NCBI RefSeq assembly: GCF_003788635.1
Contig: NZ_AYKH01000009.1
Span: forward strand, 1 to 64,000
Direction: 5' to 3'
DNA: 64,000 nucleotides
DNA from: Salinisphaera orenii subsp. orenii MK-B5
Lineage (GTDB): Bacteria > Pseudomonadota > Gammaproteobacteria > Nevskiales > Salinisphaeraceae
The notes below the pieces were generated by a model. That model saw nothing but the letters and a program-made list of their open reading frames with translations. It made no database searches and was not told the origin of the DNA. A program made the translations under genes and the position numbers. Each line of letters starts with the position of its first letter. The first letter of the stretch is position 1. Of this stretch, positions 1 through 8,899 are shown in pieces.

Positions 1-1067
1 CCGTAGCTCAGCCCGCCCGAGCGCCGATATACCGGGCAGGTGTTCATGCAGGCGCCACAACGAATGCATTTGAGCGACGACCAGAAGCGCTCCTGTCCCA
101 GCCGTTTGGAGCGGCCGTTGTCGACCAGCACGATATGCATTTCGCCGCCTTGCTTGGGCGCACGGAAATGCGAGGTGTACTGGGTGATCGGCGAGCCGAG
201 CGCGGATCTAGAAAGCAGGCGGATGAATACGCCCATGTCCTCGACCCGCGGCACGAGCTTTTCGATGCCGATCGAGGCTACGTGCAGGTTCGGCACGTTG
301 GCGGATAGATCCGCATTGCCTTCGTTGGTACAGACCACGAAGCCGCCGGTTTCGGCGACCGCGAAGTTCGCACCCGTCATGCCCGCATCGGCGTCCAGAA
401 TGAGCGGGCGGGTGGCATCGCGCTGTGCGCCGGCCAGATAGTGGGCGTCGTCGTTGTCGGGATCGGAGCCGAGCTGTTCGGCGAACAGGCGGGCGACGTC
501 CGAGCGCATCTTGTGTACGGGCGGGACCACGATATGGCTCGGGTCCTCGCCGTCGAGCTGCTGGATACGCTCGCCGAGATCGGTTTCCACGATGTCGATG
601 CCGATGCTGTCCATGTAATGGCGAAAGCCGCACTCTTCCATGAGCATGGACTTGGCCTTGATCACGCTCTTGACGCCGTGCTCTTTGAAGATCTCGTGGA
701 CGATACGGTTGTGCTCGGCGCCGTCGGCGGCCCAGTGCACGTGGATGCCGTTGGCCTTGGCGTTGGCCTCGAACTGCTCCAGATAGGTGTCGAGGTTGGT
801 AAGCGTGTGTGTCTTGATCTGGCTGGCCAGCTCGCGCAGTTCCTCCCATTCCTCGATCGTATGGGCCTGCTTGTCGCGCTTGGTGCGCATGGCCCAGACG
901 CGTGTGTCGTGGGACTTGGCATGCTCCGGTGCATTCAAAAACTGCTTGGCCGAACGGGCGTGATCCACACGCTTGCCGTCGGCGGCCTTGGCCGGGCGTG
1001 GTTGGGCTTCGCGGGTGGCGGTTTTGCTCTGGATGGTCGCGGCTGGATCGGGCTGGTTCGTGCTCAT
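1..1067 (-). CDS. lutB: LutB-type iron-sulfur lactate utilisation protein (partial, C-terminus off window)
   Basis: LutB is the [4Fe-4S] subunit of the cytoplasmic LutABC complex that oxidises L-lactate to pyruvate. The frame runs from an ATG at 1067 to the left edge without a stop, so about 355 residues are present and the C-terminus is missing. Its last visible part holds a ferredoxin-type cluster, CIRCGACMNTCP, followed by VYRRSGGLSYG, as in LutB/YkgF. The middle (HVHWAADGAEHN, AETGGFVVCTNEGN) also fits the family. The ATG overlaps the lutA stop as ATGA, so the two are translationally coupled. LutC is expected just outside the window. Confidence 0.9.
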   Translation of the reverse strand, partial: MSTNQPDPAATIQSKTATREAQPRPAKAADGKRVDHARSAKQFLNAPEHAKSHDTRVWAMRTKRDKQAHTIEEWEELRELASQIKTHTLTNLDTYLEQFEANAKANGIHVHWAADGAEHNRIVHEIFKEHGVKSVIKAKSMLMEECGFRHYMDSIGIDIVETDLGERIQQLDGEDPSHIVVPPVHKMRSDVARLFAEQLGSDPDNDDAHYLAGAQRDATRPLILDADAGMTGANFAVAETGGFVVCTNEGNADLSANVPNLHVASIGIEKLVPRVEDMGVFIRLLSRSALGSPITQYTSHFRAPKQGGEMHIVLVDNGRSKRLGQERFWSSLKCIRCGACMNTCPVYRRSGGLSY

Positions 1068-1807
1068 TGGCTCGCCCCGTTGAGAATCTCGGCGATGTGC
1101 TTGAACTGGATCGGCGCGCCGATGCGCGCGGCACAGCCGGACTGGTGCATCAGGCACGACGAATCGGCGGAGACGATGTATTCGGCGCCGTTGCGGCCAT
1201 GATCGGCGATCTTGTCCTGTCCCATCTGTGTAGACACTTCAGGCTCGGTCACGGAAAACGTGCCACCGAAACCGCAGCATTCATCCGGCCGGTCGATCGC
1301 TACCAGCTCGATACCGGCGACTTTCTCCAGCAGCGCGCGCGGCTTGGAGAAGTATTCGCCGTGCAGCTCGCTCGGCTTGCCGTGGCCGAGGTTGCGCAGC
1401 GTGTTGCAGGAATCGTGATAGCCCACGCGGTGCGGAAAGTTCGCCCAGGGAAAAGCCTCGACCTGGAGCTCATCGTGCAGGAACTCGACCAGTTCCAGCG
1501 TGTTCTCGCGTACATGCTTGACCTCCGCCGTTTGTTCGATGGCGGTTAGGTTGTCGCGTACCTGGTGCACGCAGGAGCCCGACGGCGCCACGATGCGATC
1601 GTATTTCGCGAAGTTCTTCACGAACAGTGCTTCGGTTGCGCGCGCTTCGTCATGACAACCGGAATTGACCATCGGCTGGCCACAACAGGTCTGGTCGAAG
1701 GGGTAGTCCACGTCGCAGCCGAAGCGCTCGAGCAGTTCCAGCGTGGCGATGCCCACGTCGGGATAGAAGGCGTCGATGAAACAGGGCACGAACAGTCCGA
1801 TTCGCAT
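1064..1807 (-). CDS. lutA: LutA-type (Fe-S)-binding lactate utilisation protein
   Basis: This 247-residue protein is the cysteine-rich LutA subunit of the lactate oxidation complex. It carries two CCG domains typical of the family: TCCGQP at residues 40-45 and ECCGFGG at 176-182, with further cysteines at 9, 51 and 80. The length is usual for LutA (about 240). It is the upstream gene of the visible lut operon and overlaps lutB by four bases. No regulator lies next to it; 1808-2069 holds no recognisable gene. Confidence 0.93.
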   Translation of the reverse strand: MRIGLFVPCFIDAFYPDVGIATLELLERFGCDVDYPFDQTCCGQPMVNSGCHDEARATEALFVKNFAKYDRIVAPSGSCVHQVRDNLTAIEQTAEVKHVRENTLELVEFLHDELQVEAFPWANFPHRVGYHDSCNTLRNLGHGKPSELHGEYFSKPRALLEKVAGIELVAIDRPDECCGFGGTFSVTEPEVSTQMGQDKIADHGRNGAEYIVSADSSCLMHQSGCAARIGAPIQFKHIAEILNGASQ

Positions 1808-2069
1808 GGGGTCTCCGGCGATCCGTCACGGGGCCGCAACGCGCGTCGCGGCGGCGTTCTGGCCGCCAGTGTAACGCGCGCATGACCGTGCCACGGCCCG
1901 CACGGCGCGGCCGGGCCTGAAAGAATCGCCATGGGGCCCGGTCGACGGGCGACGTCGCCCGTATGGCCTGTCGCCTGCTCGAGGGCGCGAGACGACGCGC
2001 CGGCAGCGCGCAGCGCCGGCCTGCACGCCATGCCGGCCGGCGGGACGATCCGCTGTCGGCCCGGTGGCC

Positions 2070-2849
2070 CTAGTCGGGCTTCGGCCCGAGAATCTCCTCG
2101 CGCAGCTCGCCGCGGGGTACCCCCTGCTTGACCTGCACCTCGCCCGCGCTGTCGTGGTAGAAGATGCCCGGCGTGCCCCGCACGCCCACGCGCGACATCA
2201 GCTGATTGTTGGCGGCGACCTGTTCGCGGCGCTCCTCCGGGATATCTTCCATGGGCTCGATGCCGCCGCTGCGATAGTTGTTTTCGTGCGCGCGCATCGC
2301 CTCTTCCGGATCGTCCGCGGCGAGCAGCGCGGCGGCCTTGCCTTCGCTGGTGGGCTTGAGGATGCCCACCGGGATGTGGCGCAGCTGCACCGCGCCGGCC
2401 TCCACCCAGGGCCGGGCCGCCTCGTAGAACTTGTGGCAGTAGGGGCAGTTGGGGTCGGTGAAGACATACAGCGTGCGCGGGGCGTCGTCGTCGCCGTCGC
2501 CGATCCAGTGCGCCTGTTCCAGCTCGGCCCAGGCGTCGGCACGGCTCGGCGTCTTCACCAGTGCGTCCAGTTTCGGCTTGGAGACGTTCTCGCCGTCGGC
2601 GTCGAGCATGGTGCCGACGATCACGTGCTCGCCGTCCGGTGTCAGGTAGAGCGCCACCGGCCGGTCGCCGGCACGGGCGGCGAAGCCCTGCATGCCGCCG
2701 GGCGCGTCGAACTGCCCGACGATGGTCACGCCCTTGTCCTCGATGCTGCGGATCGGCGCCGGCCAGGGCTGGGCCTGCGCCAATGCGCCGAACGCGCCAA
2801 GGGCGAGGCCCAGCAGGCAGGCGGTGGCGATGCGGACGGTGCGCGACAT
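2070..2849 (-). CDS. dsbG: Periplasmic thiol:disulfide interchange protein, DsbC/DsbG family
   Basis: A 259-residue secreted thioredoxin-fold protein. An N-terminal signal peptide (residues 1-26, ending ALAQA) precedes a dimerisation-type domain and a thioredoxin domain with active site CPYC at 135-138 and the cis-proline motif RGTPG near 224-228. E. coli DsbG has CPYC whereas DsbC has CGYC, so DsbG is the closer guess. Such proteins isomerise disulfides or reduce sulfenylated cysteines in the periplasm. The ATG at 2849 is preceded by AGGAG, which decides it over longer in-frame starts. It is divergent from the acyl-CoA ligase, with a 161 bp gap. Confidence 0.85.
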   Translation of the reverse strand: MSRTVRIATACLLGLALGAFGALAQAQPWPAPIRSIEDKGVTIVGQFDAPGGMQGFAARAGDRPVALYLTPDGEHVIVGTMLDADGENVSKPKLDALVKTPSRADAWAELEQAHWIGDGDDDAPRTLYVFTDPNCPYCHKFYEAARPWVEAGAVQLRHIPVGILKPTSEGKAAALLAADDPEEAMRAHENNYRSGGIEPMEDIPEERREQVAANNQLMSRVGVRGTPGIFYHDSAGEVQVKQGVPRGELREEILGPKPD

Positions 2850-3010
2850 GGAGGGCTCCTGAATGCGATGGCCGGCTGAGCGGTCGAGGCGCCAGTCTAA
2901 AACACGCGCCCGGCCCGGGTCGTTCCACGGCGCTCGGCCGATGCCGGCACCGGGGCGCGGCGTTGTGGCACGATTCGTTGCGAGGAGACACCACCACCGC
3001 CGAAGCCGCC

Positions 3011-4645
3011 ATGACCGCCGACAATCCGTTCGAGAGCCTGCCCCGCAACGCCGCCAATCACGCGGCCCTGTCGCCGACGAGCTTTCTGGCCTGGTCGGGC
3101 GGCGTCTACCCCGACCGCGTCGCATTGGTGCACGGCACGCTGCGCCGGACCTGGGGCGAGACCTATCGCCGCTGCCGCCAGCTGGCCGACGCGCTGACCC
3201 GTCGCGGCATCGGCAAGAGCGACGTGGTCGCGATCATGGCGCCCAATATTCCCGCCACCTACGAGATGCATTTCGCCCCCGCGATGGCCGGCGCGGTGCT
3301 CAACGCGCTGAATGTGCGCCTGGACGCGGACACGCTCGCCTTCATGCTCGATTTCGGCGGCGCGAAGATGGTGATGGTCGACCGCCAGTTCGCGCCCGTG
3401 ATGGCCGAGGCGATCGCCAAGCTCGATACGCCGCCCGTGGTGGTGGATATCGACGACCCGGAATACGACGGCGACGAGGCGCCGATCGGCGAGATCGAAT
3501 ACGAGGCGCTGGTGGCCGAGGGCGATCCGGCCTTCGACTGGCAGCTGCCCGAGGACGAGTGGAACGCGATCTCGCTGAACTTCACCTCCGGCACCACCGG
3601 CAACCCCAAGGGCGTGGTCTATCACCACCGCGGCGCTTATCTGAACGCCATGACCAACGCCATGGCCTGGGACATGCCCACCCACGCGGTGTATCTGTGG
3701 ACGCTGCCGATGTTCCACTGCAACGGCTGGTGCTTTCCCTGGACGATCGCGGCCAAGGCCGGCACCAACGTCTGTCTGCGCCAGGTCGCCGCGGAACCCA
3801 TCATCGACGCCATGGCGCGTCACCGCGTGAGCCATTACTGCGGCGCGCCCATCGTGCATTCCATGCTCGTCAATGCCGACGCGGACCAGCTCGCGCGCAT
3901 CGAGCAGACCGTCCACGGCCTGGTCGCCGGGGCCGCGCCGCCGGCGGCCATGATCGAGGGCATGGAGGGCATCGGCTTCTCGCTGACCCACGTTTACGGC
4001 CTGACCGAGACCTACGGCCCGGCCGCGCTCTGCGCCAAGCACGACGACTGGGCGACGCTGTCGCTGGAAGCGCGGGTGGAGAAGAACGCCCGCCAGGGCG
4101 TGCGCTACCCGACCCAGGCCGCGCTCACGGTCGTCGACCGCGAGACCGGCGCCGAAGTCCCGCACGACGGCGAGACGCTGGGCGAGCTGGTGTTCGCCGG
4201 CAACATCGTCATGAAGGGCTATCTGAAGAACCCGGAGGCCACCGCCGAAGCCTTCGAGGGCGGCTGGTATCACACCGGCGATCTGGGCGTGGTCGAGGCC
4301 GACGGCTATATCCGCATCGCCGACCGGGCCAAGGACGTGATCATCTCCGGCGGCGAGAACATCTCCTCGCTGGAGGTGGAGAGCGTGCTCTCCCGCCACC
4401 CCGCGATCGCCGCCTCCGCGGTCGTCGCCCGGCCCGACGACAAATGGGGCGAGACGCCCTGCGCCTTCATCCAGCTGCGCGAGGGCGAGACCGCGACCGA
4501 GGACGAGATCATCGCCTACTGCCGCGAGCGCATGGCCCATTTCAAGTGCCCGCGGACCGTCGTCTTCGGGCCGCTGCCGACGACCTCCACCGGCAAGGTC
4601 CAGAAGTACGAGCTGCGCACGAGCGCCGCCGAACTGGGCGCCTGA
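3011..4645 (+). CDS. AMP-dependent acyl-CoA synthetase (medium-chain / DmdB-like)
   Basis: A 544-residue ANL-superfamily ligase that activates a carboxylic acid to an acyl-adenylate and then a CoA thioester in the cytoplasm. The P-loop-like motif TSGTTGNPKG lies at residues 192-201, YGLTETYGP follows mid-protein, and YHTGDLG with DRAKDVIISGGENIS marks the hinge to the C-terminal domain. The catalytic lysine sits in TSTGKVQKYELR near the end. The FGAP-like region and overall pattern resemble plant AAE and bacterial 3-methylmercaptopropionyl-CoA or medium-chain fatty acid ligases; the substrate cannot be read from sequence. The ATG at 3011 gives the family length, so a longer frame open from 2561 is not needed. 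Confidence 0.88.
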   Translation: MTADNPFESLPRNAANHAALSPTSFLAWSGGVYPDRVALVHGTLRRTWGETYRRCRQLADALTRRGIGKSDVVAIMAPNIPATYEMHFAPAMAGAVLNALNVRLDADTLAFMLDFGGAKMVMVDRQFAPVMAEAIAKLDTPPVVVDIDDPEYDGDEAPIGEIEYEALVAEGDPAFDWQLPEDEWNAISLNFTSGTTGNPKGVVYHHRGAYLNAMTNAMAWDMPTHAVYLWTLPMFHCNGWCFPWTIAAKAGTNVCLRQVAAEPIIDAMARHRVSHYCGAPIVHSMLVNADADQLARIEQTVHGLVAGAAPPAAMIEGMEGIGFSLTHVYGLTETYGPAALCAKHDDWATLSLEARVEKNARQGVRYPTQAALTVVDRETGAEVPHDGETLGELVFAGNIVMKGYLKNPEATAEAFEGGWYHTGDLGVVEADGYIRIADRAKDVIISGGENISSLEVESVLSRHPAIAASAVVARPDDKWGETPCAFIQLREGETATEDEIIAYCRERMAHFKCPRTVVFGPLPTTSTGKVQKYELRTSAAELGA

Positions 4646-4794
4646 TCCGGGCCGGACGGCCCGACGGCGGGGTGTACGCCGATCCCGTCGCGGGCGTTCG
4701 CCCGGCCTCGGGCCGTGACCCGGACCGGGCGGCCGGGCGCGCCAATCGGCGCTGCGCGGCCCGGCCCGAAGACCGCCCTCGCGACGGCCGAAGC

Positions 4795-4854
4795 GGGCAG
4801 CCCCTGCCGGCAGCGCAAGCTCTCGGGCAGCCCCTGCCGGCAGCGCAAGCTCTC
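4795..4854. repeat. Two perfect tandem copies of a 30 bp GC-rich unit
   Basis: The unit beginning GGGCAGCCCCTGCCGGCAGC is repeated exactly at 4795-4824 and 4825-4854, and a degenerate third start (GGGCGGCCGG) follows at 4855. It lies in the 305 bp gap 4646-4950 between the convergent acyl-CoA ligase and SDR genes. The GGCAGCCCCTGCC core is itself palindromic, so each copy could form a hairpin. No convincing gene or T-tract terminator is visible in the gap. Confidence 0.85.
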
Positions 4855-4950
4855 GGGCGGCCGGTGCCCGCTGCGTCGGCGGCCGCGATTCCCGGCCGTT
4901 GCCCCGCTCCCGCCGCTGCGGGGCCAAGCGCCGGCGCAGCAGGAACGGTT

Positions 4951-5700
4951 TCAGACGCCGCCGTCGACGTCCAGGAAGGCGCCCGTGGTGAACTGGGCCT
5001 CGGTGAGATACAGGATCGCTTCGGCGATGTCCTCGGGCTGGCCGACGCGGCCGAGCGGAATGGCCGCTTTCGCCTGTTCGGGCTTGTCCGGCAGGCCGCC
5101 GCTGGCGTGGATCTCGGTGTCCACGACGCCGGGGCGCACGGCGTTCACGCGGATGCCCTGGCCGGCCGTTTCCTGGGCCAGGCCTTCGGTGAGGGTGTCG
5201 ATCGCGCCCTTGGAAGCGCCGTAGTCGACGTAGGTGCCCGCGCCGCCGCCGCCCCCGGCGTGGCTGGCCGCCGAGGAGACGTTGACGATGGCGCCGCCGG
5301 CACCGCCGCGCTCGTTGCTCATGCGCCGCACGGCCTCGCGGGCGCAGACGAAGGGGCCGACCACGTTCACGCTCATCATGCGGGCGATGCGATCGGCGCT
5401 CATGTCGGCGACCTGGGACGGCTGATCGACGATGCCGGCGTTGTTCACCAGCGCGGTGACGCGCCCGAGCCGATCGTCGACCGTCTCGAAAAGCTGGACC
5501 ACCTCGGATTCGACGGCCATGTCCGCCTGCACCGCGATGGCCGTGCCGCCGTCGGCCTCGATCGCCGAGACCACGCCCTCGGCGGCCTCGCGATTGCCGC
5601 GATAGTTCACGGCCACCGCGTAGCCGTGCTTGGCCGCCATCAGGCAGGTCGCGGCGCCGATGCCGCGGCTGCCGCCGGTCACGATCATGATCTTGTCCAT
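4951..5700 (-). CDS. Short-chain dehydrogenase/reductase (FabG-like)
   Basis: A 249-residue classical SDR. The nucleotide-binding motif TGGSRGIG is at residues 8-15, NNAG at 86-89, the catalytic serine around 142-143 and YGASK (Tyr160, Lys164) in the active site; NAVRPG follows. The enzyme is expected to reduce or oxidise a carbonyl/alcohol with NAD(P)(H) in the cytoplasm; the substrate is unknown. The start at 5700 is supported by AGGAG just upstream. It is convergent with the acyl-CoA ligase and not clearly in an operon. A glycine-rich loop (GGGGGAGTY, about 149-157) before the active-site tyrosine is longer than usual. Confidence 0.9.
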   Translation of the reverse strand: MDKIMIVTGGSRGIGAATCLMAAKHGYAVAVNYRGNREAAEGVVSAIEADGGTAIAVQADMAVESEVVQLFETVDDRLGRVTALVNNAGIVDQPSQVADMSADRIARMMSVNVVGPFVCAREAVRRMSNERGGAGGAIVNVSSAASHAGGGGGAGTYVDYGASKGAIDTLTEGLAQETAGQGIRVNAVRPGVVDTEIHASGGLPDKPEQAKAAIPLGRVGQPEDIAEAILYLTEAQFTTGAFLDVDGGV

Positions 5701-6332
5701 GGAGGACTCCTTCGCTCGAATTTGAAACCGCCCCAAGCCTAGACAATCGGACCGCCTGCGCGCCAGCGCGGCGGTTGTTGGGCGGGCCGGCGGCTCGCGA
5801 CGCGATACCGAGTACAGGCGCTGGGCTCCGCTCGGCCGTCGACGAGCGGCTTTCGTCGTTGACGAGACGGCGGCGGTCATACCCGGGCCGGCCGTGGTGC
5901 GTCGCGTCGTATCGCCAGGTGTCGCCGCGCCGCGCGTCGGCGTGCCACTGGCGGGCGTTGTGGCGAGTCGCGTCCACGGGCGCCGCCGCGGCGCCTGCCT
6001 CGTCGGGTGCAAGCCCGCCGCCCACGCTTCGATCGGGCTTCGTTCGGTCAGCCTCGGCGCCGCGGCGGTGGTCGCCCCTGCTTTGTCGACCAGGGCGTTT
6101 GCCTGGAGTGGGCGCACGCCTGGATCGTCGCCGAAAAGCGTGTCGGGCGCGGGTGCGAGGTGCCGATCGTGGCGCTGTCTCCTGGTACGGCGCCGTCCGG
6201 CGTGGTGCTGATGTTCGGTTTCGGCGGGCCCGGCGCCCTCCGTTTTTGCGAGCGCGCCTTGCGGTGTGTTGGTGCCGGTCCGGGGGCGGGATCGTCTGCG
6301 GTCCGACCCGTGGCGTCGGCCGGTGTCGGTGT
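5701..6332. other. Intergenic region without a convincing gene
   Basis: These 632 bases lie between the SDR start and the end of the TauE-type permease. Several frames stay open because the DNA is very GC-rich, but none has a good ribosome site, hydrophobic pattern or family motif. I see no tRNA, repeat or terminator. The SDR promoter must lie in the first 100 bases. Confidence 0.5.
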
Positions 6333-7184
6333 CTAGACGCGCAGGAACATCAGCGCCGTCATCGCCAGCCCGATCACCACGATGCCGGCGCGGTGCCAGG
6401 CCGGGGCGATGCGATAGCCGAAGGAGGCCCCCAGCCAGCCGCCGATCATGGCGCCGGCGGCCATGAGCAGGGCGAGCGACCAGTGGATCAGGCCGAAGGC
6501 GGCGTAGGTGGCCACTGAGATGGTGGTCAGCGTGCCGGACATGACCGCCTTCATCGCCACCGACGTCAGCAGGCGATTCTGGCCGAGCAGGGCCAACAGC
6601 GCGATCACGATGATGCCGACGCCGCCGTTGAAGTAGCCGCCGTAGCTGCAGGCCAGATACAGCGCGATCGCAGCCACCGGCGTGCTCGCCTCGCGCTGCT
6701 GCAGGGCGGTCTTGATCGAGGGGCCGGCGGCGAATATCAGGGTGGCGACCAGCATCAGCCACGGCACCAGGGCTTCGAAGGCCGCATCGCCGGTCGCGAG
6801 CAACAGCAGCGCGCCGCTGACCCCGCCGGCCGCGGCGATCGCCACCATCGCCGGCAGGCTGAGCGCCGCCGGCGGGGCGATGTCGCGCCGGAAGCGCGCC
6901 ACGGTGGTCAGATAGCCCGGCAGCACCGCCGCGGCGCTGGTGGCGTTGGCCGCCGTCGGCGGCAGGCCGTGGAACAGCAGCGCCGGCAGCGTGATGAAGC
7001 TGCCGCCCCCGGCCAGCGCGTTGATGGCGCCGGCGGCCAGTGCGGCGATGAACAACAGGACCAGTTCCAAGGCGGGCGAGGCGTCGAAGGCAGGCAGGCG
7101 ACTGATGATACCCGCTCGGGCCGGCGGCGGGCGGCGCGCAGAATGCAGCGCGCCATACCTGCCCACCGGGCACGATCTCCTCAC
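6333..7184 (-). CDS. TSUP family membrane permease (TauE/SafE, DUF81)
   Basis: A roughly 245-283 residue inner-membrane protein with about eight hydrophobic segments and the family's opening motif AGAINALAGGGSF, plus GGYFNGGVGI in the second half. Family members export sulfite, sulfoacetate or related organosulfur anions; this substrate is not known. The start is uncertain: GTG at 7184 or 7166 would add a 20-38 residue charged tail, while TTG at 7070 gives the usual compact N-terminus just before the first helix. None has a strong ribosome site. It stands alone between two gene-poor gaps. Confidence 0.83.
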   Translation of the reverse strand: MRRSCPVGRYGALHSARRPPPARAGIISRLPAFDASPALELVLLFIAALAAGAINALAGGGSFITLPALLFHGLPPTAANATSAAAVLPGYLTTVARFRRDIAPPAALSLPAMVAIAAAGGVSGALLLLATGDAAFEALVPWLMLVATLIFAAGPSIKTALQQREASTPVAAIALYLACSYGGYFNGGVGIIVIALLALLGQNRLLTSVAMKAVMSGTLTTISVATYAAFGLIHWSLALLMAAGAMIGGWLGASFGYRIAPAWHRAGIVVIGLAMTALMFLRV

Positions 7185-7481
7185 GGCCGCACGGCGCGGC
7201 GAGGGCGCGTGGCCGACGGCGCGCGGGAAGAGCGGCCCCGCTCGGCCGTGGTCCGGCGCGTTGCGGTCACGCCGGTCGCCCCGGTCCGCGTGTGTTCCGG
7301 CCCGGTTCGCCGGGCGCTGGTTCGCCCGGCGCCGGATCGGCTCGGTGTCAGCCTATGGGGCAGCGCAGATAAGCGGACGACGAAACGGGCGATCAGCCAT
7401 GGGTTCGGGTGACGGTATGACCCCGCCTGCGAGCCCGGCCTGCTCGGCCCGCCTTCGCCTGCCCCGGCCGTCGCCGAGCGG

Positions 7482-8036
7482 TTATCTCAGCTCGCTGCCC
7501 TTGGTCATGCGCGCGATCAGCGGCTCCTTCCAGGCATAGGTGTGCACGAACGCCATCGCGATATGCCCGGCGATGAGCGCGAACAGCGTCCAGCCGAGAA
7601 AGCCGTGCCATTCGCCGCCGAGGTTGGTCATCCACTCGATCTCGGTCTCCATGCCGGAAAAGATCTGCACGCCGAGTGCGGAGAACGGACGGGTGGAACC
7701 GTAGGCGCGGATGATCGCGATCACCGGCACGGCGATCAGCAGCAGATACATCGCCACGTGGCCTAGCGCGGCGATCCGGTGCAGCCCGCCGGCGTGCGAC
7801 GGCCGGCGCGACAGGTTGATCAGGCCCCAGACGCCGCGCAGTGCGGTGAGAGACAGCACCAGTACGCCGATCGAATAGTGGAAACCGAAGAAGAAATCGG
7901 TGATGGCCGCCTCGTCCAGCAGATAGTGCAGCGCGGCGGAGGTCACCTGCCAGAGCAGCAGGGCGAACATGGCCCAGTGGAAGAATCGGCTGACGAGCCC
8001 GTAGCCGTATTCGTGGTCCATCAAGCGCGTATCCAT
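7482..8036 (-). CDS. Cytochrome b561 (diheme membrane protein)
   Basis: A 184-residue, four-helix inner-membrane protein of the bacterial cytochrome b561 / Ni-Fe hydrogenase b-type family. Candidate heme-ligand histidines lie in the helices: H20, H53, H86/H93, H144 and H158. Members pass electrons between quinol and periplasmic or membrane acceptors; E. coli CybB is a superoxide:ubiquinone oxidoreductase. The start at 8036 has AAGGAAGG at ideal spacing. No partner electron carrier adjoins it. The 297 bp gap on its 3' side (7185-7481) shows nothing recognisable. Confidence 0.87.
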   Translation of the reverse strand: MDTRLMDHEYGYGLVSRFFHWAMFALLLWQVTSAALHYLLDEAAITDFFFGFHYSIGVLVLSLTALRGVWGLINLSRRPSHAGGLHRIAALGHVAMYLLLIAVPVIAIIRAYGSTRPFSALGVQIFSGMETEIEWMTNLGGEWHGFLGWTLFALIAGHIAMAFVHTYAWKEPLIARMTKGSELR

Positions 8037-8195
8037 TGGTTTTCCTTCCTTGCGGGCCGGACCGCACGCCGAAGGGCGCGCACCCGGCAGCCGTTATCCC
8101 GTGCCGCTTCGAACCGTGGCCCGGATCGGGTGCGCCACGCAAGTGCGGCGTGTGCAACGTCGCGTCGCGAAATCAGCAACATGTCGGCGACCAGT

Positions 8196-8834
8196 CTAGC
8201 CGCTGTCGCGTGCTTGCGTGGGCGTGAAACGGCTGACCTCCAGACCGCTGCCCACCGGTAGCAGTACGCTCGTGACGCCGGCCCGAGCGCGCACGGCCTC
8301 GCCGTAGCGCTGCACGCTGTCGCCGCCGGGGCGCAGCATGTTGTCGGCAACGATGATCGCCCCCGGCGCGAGCTTCGGGTGGAACGCCTCGAGACAGGGC
8401 ACATAGAGGTCCTTCCAGAGATCCAGCAGCACGAAGTCGATCGGCTCGGCCAGCGCGCCGATCATTTCGACCGCGTCGCCCACGTGGAAGTCGATGTACC
8501 CGTTCAGTCCGGCCTTCGTTGCCATATCCCGCGCATGGGCGGCCTTGTGGGCGTGCACCTCCATGGTGGTGACGTGCCCGCCGGCCGCACGTGCCGCCTC
8601 GCCGAGCCAGATCGTCGAATAACCGTAGGCGGTGCCCAGTTCGAGAATATGCGGCGCCGTGAGACTGCGCGCGAGCACGTTGATCAGGCGGCCGGTCTCC
8701 GGCCCGACGGCGAGCAGGCGGCGGTCGCGGTCGGTGTGTCGGTTGCGGGCCGCCGCGGGGTCGTCGCGCTGCGCGCGCTCTGCGTCCCGCAGTGTGTCGT
8801 AGTGTGCGAGTACGTTGTCGATGCGTTCGTCCAT
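8196..8834 (-). CDS. Class I SAM-dependent O-methyltransferase (caffeoyl-CoA OMT-like)
   Basis: A 212-residue methyltransferase. The SAM-binding motif I reads LELGTAYGYSTIWL at residues 64-77, a metal-binding-type aspartate lies in DFVLLDLWK, and VADNMLRPGG matches motif regions of the cation-dependent O-methyltransferase family (YrrM, CCoAOMT). Substrate unknown; often a catechol. The ATG at 8834 follows a GGAG. It sits 65 bp behind the siderophore-uptake ATPase on the same strand and may be co-transcribed with that operon, which could link it to catechol chemistry; that is inference. Confidence 0.85.
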   Translation of the reverse strand: MDERIDNVLAHYDTLRDAERAQRDDPAAARNRHTDRDRRLLAVGPETGRLINVLARSLTAPHILELGTAYGYSTIWLGEAARAAGGHVTTMEVHAHKAAHARDMATKAGLNGYIDFHVGDAVEMIGALAEPIDFVLLDLWKDLYVPCLEAFHPKLAPGAIIVADNMLRPGGDSVQRYGEAVRARAGVTSVLLPVGSGLEVSRFTPTQARDSG

Positions 8835-8899
8835 GCAGTCTCCGGTGGGAATGAAATGAGATGCGGCGCCCGGCATTCCGGTGTGCGTTGTGTGGCGGA

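Noticed and set aside
6007-6336. Plus-strand 109-residue frame in the 5.7-6.3 kb gap
   Set aside because: No ribosome site, no hydrophobic or domain pattern, and it overlaps the end of the TauE-type gene.
8041-8195. A possible fifth copy of the dispersed element upstream of cytochrome b561
   Set aside because: It has GGATCGGGTGCGCCACG, reminiscent of the core, but lacks the terminal repeats and the other conserved words.
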